A DNA stretch of 64,000 bases from Candidatus Aramenus sulfurataquae. GTDB taxonomy: Archaea; Thermoproteota; Thermoprotei_A; Sulfolobales; Sulfolobaceae. Location of the stretch: contig ASRH01000002.1 of the NCBI GenBank assembly GCA_000565255.1, forward strand, positions 124,001 through 188,000. Direction: 5' to 3'. Below the pieces are notes generated by a model that saw only the letters and a program-made list of their open reading frames with translations, did not search any database and was not told where the DNA came from. Positions 1-10,479 of the stretch are shown in pieces; position 1 is the first letter of the stretch, and each line of letters begins with the position of its first letter. The position numbers and the translations under genes were made by a program.

Positions 1-443
1 GTTAAGGGCCTCTTGACGAATGACTTTATCTTCTCCAATCCTACGTCTCTCACTAGAACCCACACTATGTGCTCCGCAGTTGCCTTCCCTGAGTACTCAA
101 CTTTTGCCTCCTTGAGCCTCTTGTCTACTTCTTTCCTCAAGTCCCTGTTCTCGTGGTACTTGTTTGAGGCAAGTCTGTGGCTCTGAAGGCACACGCTACA
201 TGGTGTAACCATCTTCTGTAACCCCATCTTCTCCACGTTGGATAAGTTCCTCAAGTTGAGGGCAGTGTGGGTTACCTCATCCCTTTCGTCCAGGAAGCCC
301 CCACCACAGCAGTTCCAGTCCTCCACCTCCACCAGTTCTATCCCCAACACCTCTGCTACTTTTTTGGTCGCTATGTCCACGTCCTTTGAGAGGCCGTGGG
401 TAGCACACCCTGGGTAATAGGCTATCTTGACGTTGTTTGTCAT
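1..443 (-). CDS. sdhC: Succinate dehydrogenase subunit C, CCG-domain type (partial)
   Basis: The reading frame opens at ATG 443 and stays open to the left edge, so only the first 147 codons are visible. It shows one cysteine-rich CCG domain as found in heterodisulfide reductase HdrB and in the SdhC/SdhE subunit of non-classical archaeal succinate dehydrogenases: C13 in YYPGC, C45-C46 in NCCGG, and C82/C85 in TPCSVC. Such domains bind a non-cubane or 4Fe-4S cluster and replace the usual membrane cytochrome anchor. Only 1 bp separates its start from the sdhB stop (GTGAGATG context), so it is translated as part of the sdhA-B-C operon. The C-terminal half, and probably a fourth subunit, lie outside the window. 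Confidence 0.85.
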   Translation of the reverse strand, partial: MTNNVKIAYYPGCATHGLSKDVDIATKKVAEVLGIELVEVEDWNCCGGGFLDERDEVTHTALNLRNLSNVEKMGLQKMVTPCSVCLQSHRLASNKYHENRDLRKEVDKRLKEAKVEYSGKATAEHIVWVLVRDVGLEKIKSFVKRPL

Positions 444-444
444 C

Positions 445-1389
445 TCACTCACCCATCAACTTCTTGACCTGCTCAATGTTCTTAACCTTCTCTTCCTTAA
501 TAAGCGCGTACTTTAGCTTTCCGTTCTGGAACGCGTAGATGAGGTCGATCAGGGAGCCTAGGACGCCGTAGGTCTTCAAGTAGACCGAGGCCTCCTGAAT
601 CTTCCCAGTCTCCCTTATTGACTCCTCTATTGCCTCGATGTGCCTCTCACCAGTTTCGGCAACGGGCGTCCTTTCCTTCAAGAACTTTGTGTGGGCCCTC
701 GTCTTCTTTATTGTCGTCACTGGTTCTACATCCCTTGGGCAGACGTTAAAGCACATGTAACAGTACGTGCACCTCCACGCGCTGTCCACTAGGATCTTGA
801 GCCTCTCCTCGTATATTGTGTCCCTGGGATCTGCCAGGAACCTGTAGCCCTTTGCATGTGCAGCGGGGCCTAGGAACTGTGGGTCGATCTTTACTGCAGG
901 ACACGCGGAGACGCATAATCCACACCAAATACACTGCTCGAACTTCCATAGCTCCCTCTGGTCTTCAGGCTTTAGCCTGTGCTCCGCCTTCCCTTCTAGT
1001 ACCTCCTTTGATGGGTAGAGCCTCGGCTTCACCTTGAACATCCTGGAGTAGAAGTCCTCCATGTCCACTATGAGGTCCTTTTCCCTCTCGAAGAAGTCCA
1101 TGGGCTCTACTGTTATTACGTTGGAGCCATATTTCTTCACCATGTCCAATGCCAAGGTCTTGCAGGCTAGCCTCGGTTCGCCGTTTATCTTCATTGCGCA
1201 GCTACCGCACACGGCCATGTGGCAGGACGCTCTGTAAGCCAGGGTTGGGTCCTGCTCGGTCTTTATCCGCCTAAGCACTTCGGTCATCTGTGTAAATCTG
1301 TCTACCTTCAGTTTGTACTCCTGCCACCATTCTCCCTTCTCTTGGTTGAACCTCTTTACCCTTACAACGATCTCCTGCTCGTTCTCCAT
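445..1389 (-). CDS. sdhB: Succinate dehydrogenase iron-sulfur subunit B
   Basis: This 314-residue protein carries electrons from the flavoprotein to the quinone side of complex II at the cytoplasmic membrane. The N-terminal plant-ferredoxin domain has C56, C61, C64 and C76 for a 2Fe-2S cluster. The C-terminal ferredoxin domain has C153/C156/C159/C163 (CxxCxxCxxxCP) and C207/C210/C213/C217, also CxxCxxCxxxCP. In classical SdhB the last motif lacks the second cysteine and holds a 3Fe-4S centre. Here all four cysteines are present, which is the pattern known for Sulfolobus-type enzymes and suggests a second 4Fe-4S cluster. It starts at ATG 1389, 1 bp after the sdhA stop. Confidence 0.95.
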   Translation of the reverse strand: MENEQEIVVRVKRFNQEKGEWWQEYKLKVDRFTQMTEVLRRIKTEQDPTLAYRASCHMAVCGSCAMKINGEPRLACKTLALDMVKKYGSNVITVEPMDFFEREKDLIVDMEDFYSRMFKVKPRLYPSKEVLEGKAEHRLKPEDQRELWKFEQCIWCGLCVSACPAVKIDPQFLGPAAHAKGYRFLADPRDTIYEERLKILVDSAWRCTYCYMCFNVCPRDVEPVTTIKKTRAHTKFLKERTPVAETGERHIEAIEESIRETGKIQEASVYLKTYGVLGSLIDLIYAFQNGKLKYALIKEEKVKNIEQVKKLMGE

Positions 1390-1390
1390 T

Positions 1391-3088
1391 TCAGTACACC
1401 CTCGCCTCTGGCTGGAACCTGGTTATCTTAACTGGCTTGTAATCTATTTCCACTGTGCTCCCCTTTAAGTAGGCAACCGTGTGCTTTAGCCAGTTCTTGT
1501 CGTCTCTCTCTGGGTAGTCGGTTCTGTAGTGGGCACCCCTAGATTCCTTTCTGTTCAAGGCCGCTGTGGCTATCACTATAGCCAAGTCTAGCATGTTCCT
1601 CAGCTCTAAAGCGTTGAAGAACTCGGTGTTGTAGGTCTTGCTCTTGTCCATCACGTACATCCTCTTTGCCTCCTCCCTCAGCTTCAGCACGTCTGAGATA
1701 GCGGTCTTCAGACCGTTTTCGTCCCTGAATATCCCCACGTTGTCCCACATGGTCTTCCTTAGGTTGTTTAGGATAACGCCAAAGTGTTCTCCGCTCTCGC
1801 TCTTGACGAAGGAGTAGGCATCGTCCACCACCTTCTCCGCCTCCTTGTCTACGCTAGCCGAGGACTCGGTTGCCTCCTTCAAGAAAGAGGCCACTGTTCT
1901 CCCAGTCTCCCTGCCAAAGACCAAGGTTTCGAGTAGGGAGTTAGACCCCAGTCTATTGGCCCCGTGTACGGACACGCAAGCGGCCTCTCCAGCGGCAAAG
2001 AGCCCTATTACGTCCCGGTTTGTCCCAGTTATGTCAACGTCAATCCCTCCCATGTAGTAGTGCTGTGCAGGCCTCACAGGGATGGGCTCCTTTGTGGCGT
2101 CCACCCCAGCGAAGTTCATAGCAGCCTCGTATGCGAGGGCCAGCCTCTCCTTGATGTACTCCTCGCCTAGGTGCGTTAAGTCCAGACCAACGTACCCTCC
2201 AGGGAACCCTCTCCCCTCCCTTATCTCAGTTACTATTGCCCTAGACGCTATGTCCCTTGGGGCCAAGTCCAACTTCTTTGGCGCGTACCTGGCCATGAAC
2301 CTCTCCCCCTTCACGTTCTTGAGTATGCCTCCCTCTCCCCTCGCGGCCTCGCTTATGAGGATATCTGAGGGGTAAAGGGCGGTGGGGTGGAACTGGACGA
2401 ATTCCGGGTCCTTTATTGCTGCCCCTGCCCTCAACGCCATAGCGTAGCCGTCCCCGGTGTTTATGTAAGCATTCGTGGTGTGTTGATAGAGCATCCCCAT
2501 GCCCCCAGTAGCCATTACTACTGCCCTCGCCTTGAAGAAGGCGGGGTTCATTGACTTCATCTCCATTGCGACTAGTCCTACTACCTTCCTTTCGTCTTTT
2601 ATCAAGTCCAGGGCGAACCACTCGTTGTAGAAGTCTATTTCAAGCCCCGACACCCTCTGGAAGAGGGCGTGAAGCAAGGCCATTCCAGTCTTGTCACCTA
2701 CGAACCTAGTTCTAGGATAGGTTTGCCCGCCAAAGTACCTAACTGCAACCCTTCCGTCTGGTTGCCTGTTGAATAGCGTTCCCCAGCTCTCCATTATCTT
2801 GACTATCTCCCCAGACTTATTGGATAATAGCTCTGCAGCGTCTTGGTCCACTAGGTAGTCTCCGCCCTTGACCGTGTCATATGTCATGTAGTCGGGGTTG
2901 TCGTTTGGGTCAGAGTTCCCCGGGATGTAGGCGGCTATTCCTCCCTCAGCTGAGGACGAGTGCGACCTAGTTGGGAAGACTTTAGAGATTACTGCTACCT
3001 TGAAGCCAGAGGACGCGATCTCGTGGGCTGCCATTAGTCCTGCAAGTCCGCCTCCCACGACCACTGCGTCGTAAGAAAGTTTGTCCAT
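1391..3088 (-). CDS. sdhA: Succinate dehydrogenase flavoprotein subunit A
   Basis: The catalytic subunit oxidises succinate to fumarate with covalently bound FAD. Visible are the dinucleotide-binding GGGLAG near residues 12-17, the flavinylation histidine in [10 protein letters not shown] (about H43), the substrate loop HPTALYP and the active-site arginine region SEAARGEGG. The length, 565 residues from ATG 3088, is normal for the family. Upstream in-frame ATG 3094 and TTG 3097 are possible. ATG 3088 is preferred because it gives the usual M-x-K-L-S-Y-D-A beginning and lies about 25 bp from a TATA box centred near 3113, as in leaderless transcripts. It is the first gene of the sdh operon. Confidence 0.95.
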   Translation of the reverse strand: MDKLSYDAVVVGGGLAGLMAAHEIASSGFKVAVISKVFPTRSHSSSAEGGIAAYIPGNSDPNDNPDYMTYDTVKGGDYLVDQDAAELLSNKSGEIVKIMESWGTLFNRQPDGRVAVRYFGGQTYPRTRFVGDKTGMALLHALFQRVSGLEIDFYNEWFALDLIKDERKVVGLVAMEMKSMNPAFFKARAVVMATGGMGMLYQHTTNAYINTGDGYAMALRAGAAIKDPEFVQFHPTALYPSDILISEAARGEGGILKNVKGERFMARYAPKKLDLAPRDIASRAIVTEIREGRGFPGGYVGLDLTHLGEEYIKERLALAYEAAMNFAGVDATKEPIPVRPAQHYYMGGIDVDITGTNRDVIGLFAAGEAACVSVHGANRLGSNSLLETLVFGRETGRTVASFLKEATESSASVDKEAEKVVDDAYSFVKSESGEHFGVILNNLRKTMWDNVGIFRDENGLKTAISDVLKLREEAKRMYVMDKSKTYNTEFFNALELRNMLDLAIVIATAALNRKESRGAHYRTDYPERDDKNWLKHTVAYLKGSTVEIDYKPVKITRFQPEARVY

Positions 3089-3104
3089 ATGCATCAAGTC
3101 AGTT

Positions 3105-3119
3105 TAAAAAATATAAACT
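3105..3119 (-). promoter_or_regulatory. TATA box of the sdh operon
   Basis: On the minus strand the sequence TTTATATTTTTTAAA lies about 25 bp upstream of sdhA ATG 3088. That is the spacing expected for an archaeal TATA box driving a leaderless mRNA. It directly abuts the stop of the upstream HAD gene. Confidence 0.55.
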
Positions 3120-3911
3120 TTAGTCAGAAATTTCTGAGAGATTGTCTACAACGAACTTGGGCTTTACGTCGCTCCTCTCAACGTCCTCCTTCTTGGCTAT
3201 CCCTGTAAGGACTAGGATTGTGTCGGCCCCAATGGAGTTCCCCATCCTTATGTCGGTCTCTAACTGGTCGCCAATGACCACCACCTTCCTCAAGTCCCTT
3301 ATTCCTGAGATCTCCATGGCCACGTCTATGATCCATCTGTTGGGCTTCCCGGCTACGAAGTCTGGGCTCCTGTTTAACGCGTAGATGATTGCACTGGCTA
3401 GGGCGCCAGCCCCAAGCTTTAAGCCGTCCTTCGAAGGCCATAGTCTGTCCATGTTAGTTACCACGAACTTTGACCCCCTGGCTATGCACCTCATGCCTGC
3501 TGAGAGCTTGTCGTAAGTGCTCAGCCTATCAAGTCCCAGCACTACCGCGTCTGGAGTGTTCTCCTCTACCTCGGTTATGTACATTACCTTAAAGCCGAAG
3601 TTCCTCATCTCCTCTACTAGTCCCTCCTCCCCGATTACGAAGACGGATTTCACGTTCATGTGTCTCTTCATGTAGATTGCGGCAGCTAGTCCACTGGTGA
3701 TTATGTTGTTGGGAGTCACCTTTAGGCCCAAGTAGTTGAGCTGTCTTGCCAGGATAACTCTGCTGAAACCGGAGTTGTTTGTGACAAATACGACCTTCTT
3801 CCTCTCCTCCATTAGTCTCCTAATGACGGTGAGGTTTTCCCAGATGGGCTCCCCTTCCCTTACAATGACCCCATCTACGTCGCTTATGATCAAATCATAG
3901 TCCCTTAACAA
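3120..3911 (-). CDS. HAD-superfamily IIA phosphatase (NagD / p-nitrophenylphosphatase type)
   Basis: This 263-residue haloacid-dehalogenase hydrolase has motif I DVDGV (nucleophile D11, acid D13), motif II in VTNNSG, and the late acidic motif [11 protein letters not shown] that holds Mg2+. The order and the VTNNS signature fit subclass IIA phosphatases acting on small phosphorylated metabolites. The substrate cannot be read from sequence. The start is TTG 3911. It overlaps the stop of the upstream small gene by 17 bp, so the two are probably co-transcribed. No better start exists before the catalytic motif. Confidence 0.85.
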   Translation of the reverse strand: MLRDYDLIISDVDGVIVREGEPIWENLTVIRRLMEERKKVVFVTNNSGFSRVILARQLNYLGLKVTPNNIITSGLAAAIYMKRHMNVKSVFVIGEEGLVEEMRNFGFKVMYITEVEENTPDAVVLGLDRLSTYDKLSAGMRCIARGSKFVVTNMDRLWPSKDGLKLGAGALASAIIYALNRSPDFVAGKPNRWIIDVAMEISGIRDLRKVVVIGDQLETDIRMGNSIGADTILVLTGIAKKEDVERSDVKPKFVVDNLSEISD

Positions 3912-4188
3912 CTCTCCTCAACTCCTCGAGCTTCTCCTTTACTTTGGCGCTTAATTGGGTTTCGTTGAACACGAAGCCGTAGAGACCCCAGGGACTGTAA
4001 AGAGCGTCATAACAGTCCCACCTCCCTGGAAAGGGAGGCATGACCTTGAAGTAAGTGACCTTACCCTTATACAGGAAGAGGAGGTACTCTTCCTCCCCTT
4101 CTCCCTTAAGCACAAAGAGGTCGCAGTCGTCTAAGCTATTGTGTATGACCTTCTTTACGCCTACCTCCTCAGCCTTTAGCTCTACCAA
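3895..4188 (-). CDS. Conserved hypothetical protein, 97 aa
   Basis: I do not recognise this protein. It is acidic, mixed alpha/beta and soluble, with a central aromatic stretch ([18 protein letters not shown]) and a charged C-terminal helix. It has no signal peptide, membrane segment or metal motif. The start is TTG 4188. A TATA-like ATTTAAT on the minus strand near 4213 lies about 25 bp upstream, supporting a leaderless start there. It overlaps the HAD phosphatase gene by 17 bp, so both probably form one transcript. A restricted Sulfolobales family is an inference. Confidence 0.6.
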   Translation of the reverse strand: MVELKAEEVGVKKVIHNSLDDCDLFVLKGEGEEEYLLFLYKGKVTYFKVMPPFPGRWDCYDALYSPWGLYGFVFNETQLSAKVKEKLEELRRVVKGL

Positions 4189-4217
4189 ATTTAAACCCCC
4201 ACATTTGTCATTAAATC
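4189..4217. promoter_or_regulatory. Compact divergent promoter with interleaved TATA boxes
   Basis: Only 29 bp separate the minus-strand TTG start at 4188 from the plus-strand GTG start at 4218. TTTAAA at 4190-4195 sits about 25 bp before the plus start, and the minus-strand ATTTAAT near 4210-4216 sits about 25 bp before the minus start. Each TATA box therefore lies against the other gene's start codon, so the two pre-initiation complexes should exclude each other. Confidence 0.5.
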
Positions 4218-5804
4218 GTGGATTCAGAAAAAGTTACCAGAAAGTTCTACTCAAAGATGATAAGGTTACCCAGCAACGAAGTCCTAGTTGGGGTAAACGG
4301 GGTAGAGTGGGCGTTGGTTGTGGCAAGGGGAATAGAGGTAGGCATGGACTTTGCCCTGTCCTTTTTCGCTTACCTCTTCGCCCTCTTGTTGGTTTTCAGG
4401 CTTAAGTGGCGTACAGTTGCAGCTCTTTCCACCATATTCTCCTTCATCTACTTGATATTCTCGTTCTTCCCTGCATATTTCCTTTACTCTTTTGGAACTT
4501 TCCTCCCCCTAATTGACTACCCCCTCCTCGTTGATTACAAGGAAACAAAGGCAATAATCCTCTCGACGTCGGCTACTCTTTTCCCTTTGTTAGTAGCCCT
4601 TACCAGGAACTGGGTATTCTACACTTACGTAATCGCTGTTGCCTTGCTGACCAGCTTTTACATTTACACAATTAACAGGAAGGGACTTAAGGTCATAGGC
4701 ATCTCGTCCATGAACGTCGTAAGGCCCTTCATAAGGGCGATTAACTACAAGAGGGAGGCAGAGGTAGAGAACTTCCTCGAGAAGATCTCCATCCCCTACT
4801 ACGTCCACGTATACGTCCTGAAGGTTGACGGACAAAAACTCGTCGTGCCGGAAGTCCACTACGGGTTGTACGGCACTGTGGGCAGCTCCTACTTCCCGTA
4901 CGACCTAGAGGAAAAGGTAAACGACTCTACGGCCTTCCATGGGCCAGGCAGCCACGACATCGACGTTCCGTCTAGGAAGTACTCCCTAGAGCTTATATCC
5001 AAGGTGTCCAAAGCTTTAGACGATATGGAGGAGAACGAGTTTTACGGCATAATGTTCAACGACTTTGGGAGCTTTAGGTTGACCACCCTGTCCTTTGACA
5101 AGTCCTCCCTGACCTTTGTGGAAAGGCCAGGAAAGGGCATAGACGACCTCCCCACTTCCCTCTGGAAGGACATGATCGCTAGCAACAACTTCTTGGTTGA
5201 CTGCCACAACGAGTCGCTTGTGGAGGATTTCTCCAAGGAAGAGATATCCCAGCTTAAGAGCTTCGTCAGGAGGAGGAGAGAGGGAAGGAGGAGGCCCCTC
5301 CTGTTTGCCTACTCAGAGGGATCGTTAGACAATGAGTGCGAGGGACTTTGCTCGAGGAAGGTCAAGGTGTTTGTCTTTGGTGACGGGGAGAAGAAGGTGG
5401 CTATAGTATACGTGTACGGCAACAACGCGTCAAGAGAGCTGAAGGAGCAAGTATACGGGAAGCTTGCTGGACTAGTGGACAGGGCTATCCTAGTGACCCC
5501 AGATGACCACTCGTGCACTGGGACTAGTTTGGGCAATCTCTACACTCCTTCCCAGCCTTGCCCTTCACTCGCGGATCTTTCGTACAAGCTAACGCTTGAC
5601 GCACTCAGCAAGATAAGGGAAGTTGACTCATCACAGAAGGTGATAAAGGTGAAGACAAAAGTTATAGGTAAAATAATATCGACAATGGTAGAGGGATTGG
5701 AAAAAGTGGGCAACTATACCTTGAGGACCTTCTGGATACCCATAGCGTCCTCTTACGTCCTCCTCTTCCTCTTTTCCTCACTTTACGCTTTGCTCAAACT
5801 GTGA
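4218..5804 (+). CDS. DUF2070-family membrane protein (predicted membrane-associated hydrolase)
   Basis: The 528-residue protein has an N-terminal membrane domain (hydrophobic helices roughly 40-65, 70-95, 110-135 and 140-160), a long soluble domain, and a C-terminal helix around 505-525. The soluble domain carries VDCHN (near residue 335) and DDHSCTG (near 435). I associate these with the archaeal DUF2070 family, which has been proposed to be related to neutral ceramidases. The actual reaction is unknown. The GTG 4218 start sits about 25 bp after TTTAAA at 4190. Its 3' end overlaps the convergent geranylgeranyl reductase gene by 27 bp. Confidence 0.7.
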   Translation: MDSEKVTRKFYSKMIRLPSNEVLVGVNGVEWALVVARGIEVGMDFALSFFAYLFALLLVFRLKWRTVAALSTIFSFIYLIFSFFPAYFLYSFGTFLPLIDYPLLVDYKETKAIILSTSATLFPLLVALTRNWVFYTYVIAVALLTSFYIYTINRKGLKVIGISSMNVVRPFIRAINYKREAEVENFLEKISIPYYVHVYVLKVDGQKLVVPEVHYGLYGTVGSSYFPYDLEEKVNDSTAFHGPGSHDIDVPSRKYSLELISKVSKALDDMEENEFYGIMFNDFGSFRLTTLSFDKSSLTFVERPGKGIDDLPTSLWKDMIASNNFLVDCHNESLVEDFSKEEISQLKSFVRRRREGRRRPLLFAYSEGSLDNECEGLCSRKVKVFVFGDGEKKVAIVYVYGNNASRELKEQVYGKLAGLVDRAILVTPDDHSCTGTSLGNLYTPSQPCPSLADLSYKLTLDALSKIREVDSSQKVIKVKTKVIGKIISTMVEGLEKVGNYTLRTFWIPIASSYVLLFLFSSLYALLKL

Positions 5805-7124
5805 GAGCGTGTTTTCTACTCTGGCCTTCCATATGGGGAGTTCCTTGGGGCTCCTCGGATACTCCTTGTAGAGGGACTTCATTTCCTTCATGTACTCTGC
5901 CACAGTCTTGAGCTTAAAGAGCAGGGAGGGCTTGCCTAGGGCGGAGATGACCCTCATGGCCTTGTCAACAACTGAGAGCTGTAGGTCTCCCTTAAGGCTG
6001 GTCTCCAGCAAGTCCTCTTCCCTTATTACCCTCTTCTTCATGCCGTAGTTTATCTCGTCGTCAGAAAGCCTCTGGAGGAACCTTCTGAACAACTCTAGGC
6101 TAGCCTGCTTTGCCCCGTACCTCTCGTTGTAGCATACGTTGGTCTCCCATAGGGACTCTGCTGAGAAGTCGCCTACCTCGAAGGCGTTGAGTACGGCCTT
6201 AGCTGCGCAGAATCCAGATATCATGGCTGAGCCCTTTCCTCCTCCGTGTACTGGATTTGCGGTAAAGGCAGAATCTCCTACAACTATTATGCCGTTCCAG
6301 ACGAGGGTTGATATAGGTCTCCTAGTGGGGACAAGTGCCCCTCCCTTTACCACTATCCGCTCGAGGTCTGGGGCGTAGTCTTTCAAGTACTTCTGGTAAT
6401 AAGTGTATATACTGGGGTAACCCATTCCACCCTGGATTCCAAGACCTACGTTGACCTTGTTCTTACCCTTGGGGAAGTACCACCAGTAACCTCCAGGGGA
6501 TGCCTTCTGGTTTATGAATATCCTCAAATACCCTGGGTCCTCGATATCGCCCTTCGTTATTCCCACCTCCCTGTAGGCTATGTCAGAGTCCCTGTCGTCA
6601 AGTAACTCAGTTACGGGGAGCTCTTGCGGCAACTTGCTCCTGAAGCTCATAGAGTACCCAGTTGCCTCTATCACGACTTTGGCCCTAACCTCAGTCTGCT
6701 GTTCCTTTCTCCTGTCGAAGATAACCGCACCCCTTACGAAGCCGTCCTCAAATATGGGCTTCATTGCGGTTGTCTGGTCCATGACTTCTACGCCCCTGTC
6801 TTGGGCTTCCCTAAGTAGTCTCTGAGTGTAGGCAGGGGAGTTTATCTCGAATCCCTCGCCATCAACTTTCCACACGGTCTCATTGTCGGGGCTGTAGATC
6901 TTGATCCCCTGGATCTTTTGCTCGAGCTGTTCTCCCTCAGGGTAGGGCATGCCTAAGTTGTCGAAGTGCTCCTTGCTCACAGCGTCTCCGCAAGGCTTGT
7001 CCCCTATCCTGTTCCAAGGTTTGCTGTCTATGAGGAGGACTTTTAGTCCCTTCTTTGCGAGGTGCCACGCAGAAGTAGCACCTGCGAAACCTCCTCCAAT
7101 AATTAACACGTCGTAGTTGTTCAA
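5778..7124 (-). CDS. Geranylgeranyl reductase, archaeal membrane-lipid type
   Basis: This FAD- and reductant-dependent enzyme saturates the double bonds of geranylgeranyl chains in archaeal ether lipids. Visible are the Rossmann motif IIGGGFAGA at the N-terminus, the family motif GDKPCGDAV, the substrate-cavity motif [12 protein letters not shown], and [15 protein letters not shown] near the flavin. It closely follows the Sulfolobus enzyme of known structure along its whole length, as far as I can recall that sequence. The longer frame begins at TTG 7154. TTG 7124 is preferred because GAGAGG lies about 9 nt ahead of it and the resulting N-terminus ([12 protein letters not shown]) matches family length. 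That gives 448 aa. Confidence 0.9.
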   Translation of the reverse strand: MNNYDVLIIGGGFAGATSAWHLAKKGLKVLLIDSKPWNRIGDKPCGDAVSKEHFDNLGMPYPEGEQLEQKIQGIKIYSPDNETVWKVDGEGFEINSPAYTQRLLREAQDRGVEVMDQTTAMKPIFEDGFVRGAVIFDRRKEQQTEVRAKVVIEATGYSMSFRSKLPQELPVTELLDDRDSDIAYREVGITKGDIEDPGYLRIFINQKASPGGYWWYFPKGKNKVNVGLGIQGGMGYPSIYTYYQKYLKDYAPDLERIVVKGGALVPTRRPISTLVWNGIIVVGDSAFTANPVHGGGKGSAMISGFCAAKAVLNAFEVGDFSAESLWETNVCYNERYGAKQASLELFRRFLQRLSDDEINYGMKKRVIREEDLLETSLKGDLQLSVVDKAMRVISALGKPSLLFKLKTVAEYMKEMKSLYKEYPRSPKELPIWKARVENTLSQFEQSVK

Positions 7125-7164
7125 GATATTTCGCCTCTCTTTTTTGACTTTCAATATTAAAAAA

Positions 7165-7545
7165 TTACTTACATAAGTCCTTGAGCATATTTGCCTTTAT
7201 TGAGTTGGACAAGAGGTCTAGCATCTTCCTCAACGCGTACTTGTTCTCTTCACCGCAGACCGTTATGATTCCCTTAATGTCCTTCTCCTCTTGGACCTTC
7301 TTGAGCATCTTGTCGAAGTCATTGGTCTTCCAGACGTAGATCTCAAGCCCGAGGTCTATGTTGTCCAATATTGCCTCCCTTGCTGACGCCAAGAAGTTCC
7401 AGTACTCCACGTCTTCCAAGACGTGTACTATGACCTTTCTACCCTTTAAAGCTCTCACTTCCCTTAACAACAGCCTGAAGAGGTCTGTATTCTCTTCGAG
7501 TTTCGCGGAAAATATAGCTACAACTGGTCTGTAATCGGATTCCAT
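7165..7545 (-). CDS. Hypothetical alpha/beta protein, 126 aa
   Basis: I do not recognise this family. The sequence alternates hydrophobic strands ([29 protein letters not shown]) with charged helices, as in a small Rossmann- or flavodoxin-like fold. There are no membrane segments and no obvious catalytic motif. It starts at ATG 7545 and ends 40 bp before the preferred start of the geranylgeranyl reductase on the same strand. It may be co-transcribed with that gene and with the phosphoesterase upstream. Confidence 0.6.
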   Translation of the reverse strand: MESDYRPVVAIFSAKLEENTDLFRLLLREVRALKGRKVIVHVLEDVEYWNFLASAREAILDNIDLGLEIYVWKTNDFDKMLKKVQEEKDIKGIITVCGEENKYALRKMLDLLSNSIKANMLKDLCK

Positions 7546-7576
7546 AAAGGGGTAAAACCCAACGAGTTAAAAACGT

Positions 7577-8113
7577 TTAGCTAAGCGTTCTTATGTAGTG
7601 ATTGGAGTCGGTTATGACCAAGTAGCCCCTGACCTCCGGCGGGAACTCCCTGGTTATTCCTCCCGTGTAGATGACCCTGGCCAACTTGTCTATTTCCAGT
7701 CTCTTCTGCTGGCCAACAACTATCCAATCCCACGGTCCTGCCTTCAAGTCCTTCCTCAATTGGTCTACCTCTCCCTGGTGTCCGTGCATTATGTAGTACT
7801 TAACCGAGGAGACGTCGGCCACGTACATGGTGGTGCCTATTATCTCCTCCCTGTACCTTGGTTCAGCCATAATGCACTTGATGGCGTGGGGGTCCATATC
7901 CCCCTGGATGTAGACTATCTGTGCCCACGGCGCTATGCTCCTAATCACGTAAAGAACGTCTATTACCCTTGGGCACTCGTAGTCCCAGTAGCACTGAGTG
8001 GTGTCGCCGTTGAGGACTATTACCTCAGGCTCCTCCTTCTTCACTATCGACGAAAGCGTGCTCTCTATGTGAGGCTCGGGGAACCTTATGTTGCTCATGA
8101 CCAGTAATTTCAT
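7577..8113 (-). CDS. Metallophosphoesterase-like protein with altered first metal motif
   Basis: The 178-residue protein follows the calcineurin-like phosphoesterase order: LNGDTTQ (motif II), QGDMDPH in place of GNHE (motif III), and MHGHQGE (motif IV). The usual first motif DxH is replaced by SNIRFPEPH, so one metal site may be weakened. Its length resembles YfcE/MJ0936-type phosphodiesterases. Substrate unknown. Its ATG overlaps the stop of the upstream asparaginase gene by one base (TGATG), a clear sign of translational coupling. Confidence 0.75.
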   Translation of the reverse strand: MKLLVMSNIRFPEPHIESTLSSIVKKEEPEVIVLNGDTTQCYWDYECPRVIDVLYVIRSIAPWAQIVYIQGDMDPHAIKCIMAEPRYREEIIGTTMYVADVSSVKYYIMHGHQGEVDQLRKDLKAGPWDWIVVGQQKRLEIDKLARVIYTGGITREFPPEVRGYLVITDSNHYIRTLS

Positions 8114-8925
8114 CAGATTTCACCTTCAAACAAGAGAATCTTTTCTCCTCCGGGGTATTTAATTCCTCTAGGCATCCCCTTAGTGTTGAAGAATGCGGCG
8201 GCGTGACCCCTCTTGTCTATGGCTATCATGCCCAAATTGCCCTTCCCAAAGAGCTCCGTCACCTTGTTGACCACGCTCCTCACGCTGTCCTCTACGGCGA
8301 ACCCCATGGACACTAATATGTCTACTTCCTTTGCCGGCAGAACCCTCAGTATGATTTCCCCTATTCCCGTGGAGGACACTGCTACGTTGTTTGTCGCGTA
8401 GTAGCCCGCCCCGGGGATGGGGGAGTCGCCTATCCTGCCGGGTAACTTCCCGTTTATTCCGCCAGTGCTCGTGCCAGCCACTAGGTTCCCGTCCTTGTCC
8501 AGCGCCACTGCCCCCACCGTGTCCCCGTCGTGGAGGCTTTTTCCAATTGCCAACGCTTCCTCCACTTTTTCCGTCATGAGCACGTGCCTACCGTCTAACA
8601 TGACCTTTAAGGCCTCCCTTATGGGGTTCTTCACCTTCACTGAGGCCACTGCCCCCACCCTCATGGCGTTGCCGTGCATTATTCCTGCGTCCATCTCGAC
8701 CTCGCCTAACGCGTTCTTGTAGCTACCCTTGCCGGCGTCAAAGTAACCCGAGTCCTCCATGTACGCTATGCTTTCCACCACAGCCTCAATTGCGCTCCCC
8801 TTAGAAAAGAAATCGTAGCCGTACTCTAGGGCCCTCTTTATTTCCCTTAGGACGACGTCTTGTTCCCTTTCCTCCCAGCTCCCAGCGCCCCCATGGACTA
8901 AGAGAACTGGCTGATTGTACTTCAC
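8113..8925 (-). CDS. Plant-type (Ntn) asparaginase / isoaspartyl aminopeptidase
   Basis: This 270-residue Ntn-hydrolase is made as a precursor and cleaved so that a threonine becomes the nucleophile. The predicted cleavage is in [12 protein letters not shown] (about T137). The following [20 protein letters not shown] and STTGxGE-like STGIGE motifs form the substrate pocket. The N-terminal LVHGGAG is typical. Members hydrolyse L-asparagine and beta-aspartyl dipeptides in protein turnover. The start is GTG 8925. It shares a TGATG junction with the phosphoesterase gene. Confidence 0.9.
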   Translation of the reverse strand: MKYNQPVLLVHGGAGSWEEREQDVVLREIKRALEYGYDFFSKGSAIEAVVESIAYMEDSGYFDAGKGSYKNALGEVEMDAGIMHGNAMRVGAVASVKVKNPIREALKVMLDGRHVLMTEKVEEALAIGKSLHDGDTVGAVALDKDGNLVAGTSTGGINGKLPGRIGDSPIPGAGYYATNNVAVSSTGIGEIILRVLPAKEVDILVSMGFAVEDSVRSVVNKVTELFGKGNLGMIAIDKRGHAAAFFNTKGMPRGIKYPGGEKILLFEGEI

Positions 8926-8981
8926 GCGTTATATTACCATTAGATATTTTTATTTTTGTTAACTATTAACCAACGACCAAG

Positions 8982-9482
8982 ATGAAGCAGTGGCAAACTA
9001 CGTTAATCGCCATCCTACTCGTGTTATTGCCAGTTATCCCGGCCTTCGTCCGTTCCTTCTACGGCTTTGTAGGAGGTTCTGTAGTAGGCTTTGTCATAGC
9101 CCTCTACCTATTCCTACAGTACAAGCCTTGGGAAAGCATTAGTAACGCTGTGGTGTCCACGTTCTTCACGGGGATATTCGCCTTTGGCCTAGGCATGGCG
9201 GTGTTCCTAGAACTCCCAACGAAGCCAAAGGACTACGCCTTAGTGACGTTGGCTTTTTCAATACCGTTCTTTATTAGCCTAGCGTTCCTGTTAAGGCCAT
9301 TGATCGGCAACTTCTTGAGGGTCGACTTGATCAAGTTCGGCAATGGCTACGTGGCTTTGCTGCTCGTGGTGATAGTGGGAGCAATAATAGGGAGGTTCTT
9401 CCACAACTTCTACGAGCTTATAATCTTGTATTCCGGGTTTATTGCGCTAGGAATAATAGCTTATTTGTACTTTAAAGAGTGA
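8982..9482 (+). CDS. Small polytopic membrane protein, 166 aa
   Basis: The function is not recognised. The protein is almost wholly hydrophobic with about five transmembrane segments (approximately residues 6-22, 28-46, 58-78, 87-106 and 122-164). It has no cytoplasmic domain and no transporter signature I can name. A T-rich TATA-like element lies near 8945-8957, about 27 bp ahead of ATG 8982. The gene is followed after 7 bp by the flavoprotein gene and then the Lrp regulator, so the three probably form one transcript. Confidence 0.65.
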   Translation: MKQWQTTLIAILLVLLPVIPAFVRSFYGFVGGSVVGFVIALYLFLQYKPWESISNAVVSTFFTGIFAFGLGMAVFLELPTKPKDYALVTLAFSIPFFISLAFLLRPLIGNFLRVDLIKFGNGYVALLLVVIVGAIIGRFFHNFYELIILYSGFIALGIIAYLYFKE

Positions 9483-9489
9483 TATTTTT

Positions 9490-10479
9490 ATGCAGATTGC
9501 AGTAGTAGGAGGAGGGCCAGCTGGGATATCGCTAGCTTACTTCCTGAGGGGCTCCAAGCACGAGGTCACAGTATATGAGGGCCTCTCAACCTTTGGCGTT
9601 AAGCCCTGCGCGTGGGGGGTTCTCTCAGACATAGACAAGGTAATAGACGTCCCAAAGGAGAGCGTCATAAGCGAGATCAAGGGATTTAGGGTATACCTAG
9701 ACAATAAGTTGCTGTACGAAGTAGAGAAGAAGTCAAAGCTCGGCTACATTGTTGACAAGCCCTTATTCCTTAAACTCTTGGCGGAGAAGGTCTACGTAAG
9801 GTTGAACGCCAAGGTTGTAACTAAGGACGGGAAGGCGTTTGTCAATGGAGAAGAGCTAAAGGCAGACAAGGTAATATATGCCAATGGACACTACTCCCTG
9901 CCTAAGGAGTACACGATACCTGCGATACAGTACATAACCGACTATAACATCGACCCAGAGATAGTGGAGATGTACTTCTACTCAGACCTCTTGGGCTACG
10001 GTTGGGTCTTCCCAGAGAGGGGTGGAGCTAAGATAGGCATAGGAGGTTACGCAGACGTCAACTTCTTGAAGGAGAGACTAAAGACCATACTCAAGGGAAG
10101 GGTAAAGGGCTTCCAAGGGGCTAGAGTCAACGATTACGGCGTGGTTGAGGAGAGGCTTAACGGTAACTACGTGGGGGAGGCATTAGGCACGGTGTACGCG
10201 GTTACGGGCGAGGGGATAAGGCCTTCCATAATCTCCTCCAAGATAATGGCTAAGTCCATCCTTGAGGGTAAGGACTTTAGGAGGGAGTTCACGTCCAGTC
10301 AGCTCTATTCTAGTTTGAAGGTACACGCTAGGGTAATAGCCCACGCCAAGAAGACAAACTCAGTCAAGGGACTTGAAAGGGTATTACTGAAGGCGGACCC
10401 CGAGTTGGTAATAAAGTTCGCCATGGGCGAGTTCAGTAAAATAGATCTGCTTAAATTATTCGGGAGGATGATATTTTAA
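9490..10479 (+). CDS. FAD-dependent oxidoreductase, geranylgeranyl-reductase-like paralogue
   Basis: The 329-residue flavoprotein has the Rossmann motif [11 protein letters not shown] at its N-terminus. It has GGR-like signatures in altered form: KPCAWGV where the lipid reductase has KPCGDA, and YGWVFPER where that enzyme has WWYFPKG. It is about 120 residues shorter than the lipid reductase at 5.8 kb because the C-terminal region is reduced. A role in isoprenoid or quinone side-chain modification is plausible but inferred. It overlaps the Lrp gene start by one base (TAATG). Confidence 0.75.
   Translation: MQIAVVGGGPAGISLAYFLRGSKHEVTVYEGLSTFGVKPCAWGVLSDIDKVIDVPKESVISEIKGFRVYLDNKLLYEVEKKSKLGYIVDKPLFLKLLAEKVYVRLNAKVVTKDGKAFVNGEELKADKVIYANGHYSLPKEYTIPAIQYITDYNIDPEIVEMYFYSDLLGYGWVFPERGGAKIGIGGYADVNFLKERLKTILKGRVKGFQGARVNDYGVVEERLNGNYVGEALGTVYAVTGEGIRPSIISSKIMAKSILEGKDFRREFTSSQLYSSLKVHARVIAHAKKTNSVKGLERVLLKADPELVIKFAMGEFSKIDLLKLFGRMIF

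Noticed and set aside
2241-2621. 126-codon ORF inside sdhA on the same strand
   Set aside because: Arg/Gly-rich low-complexity translation typical of an out-of-frame shadow of a real gene.
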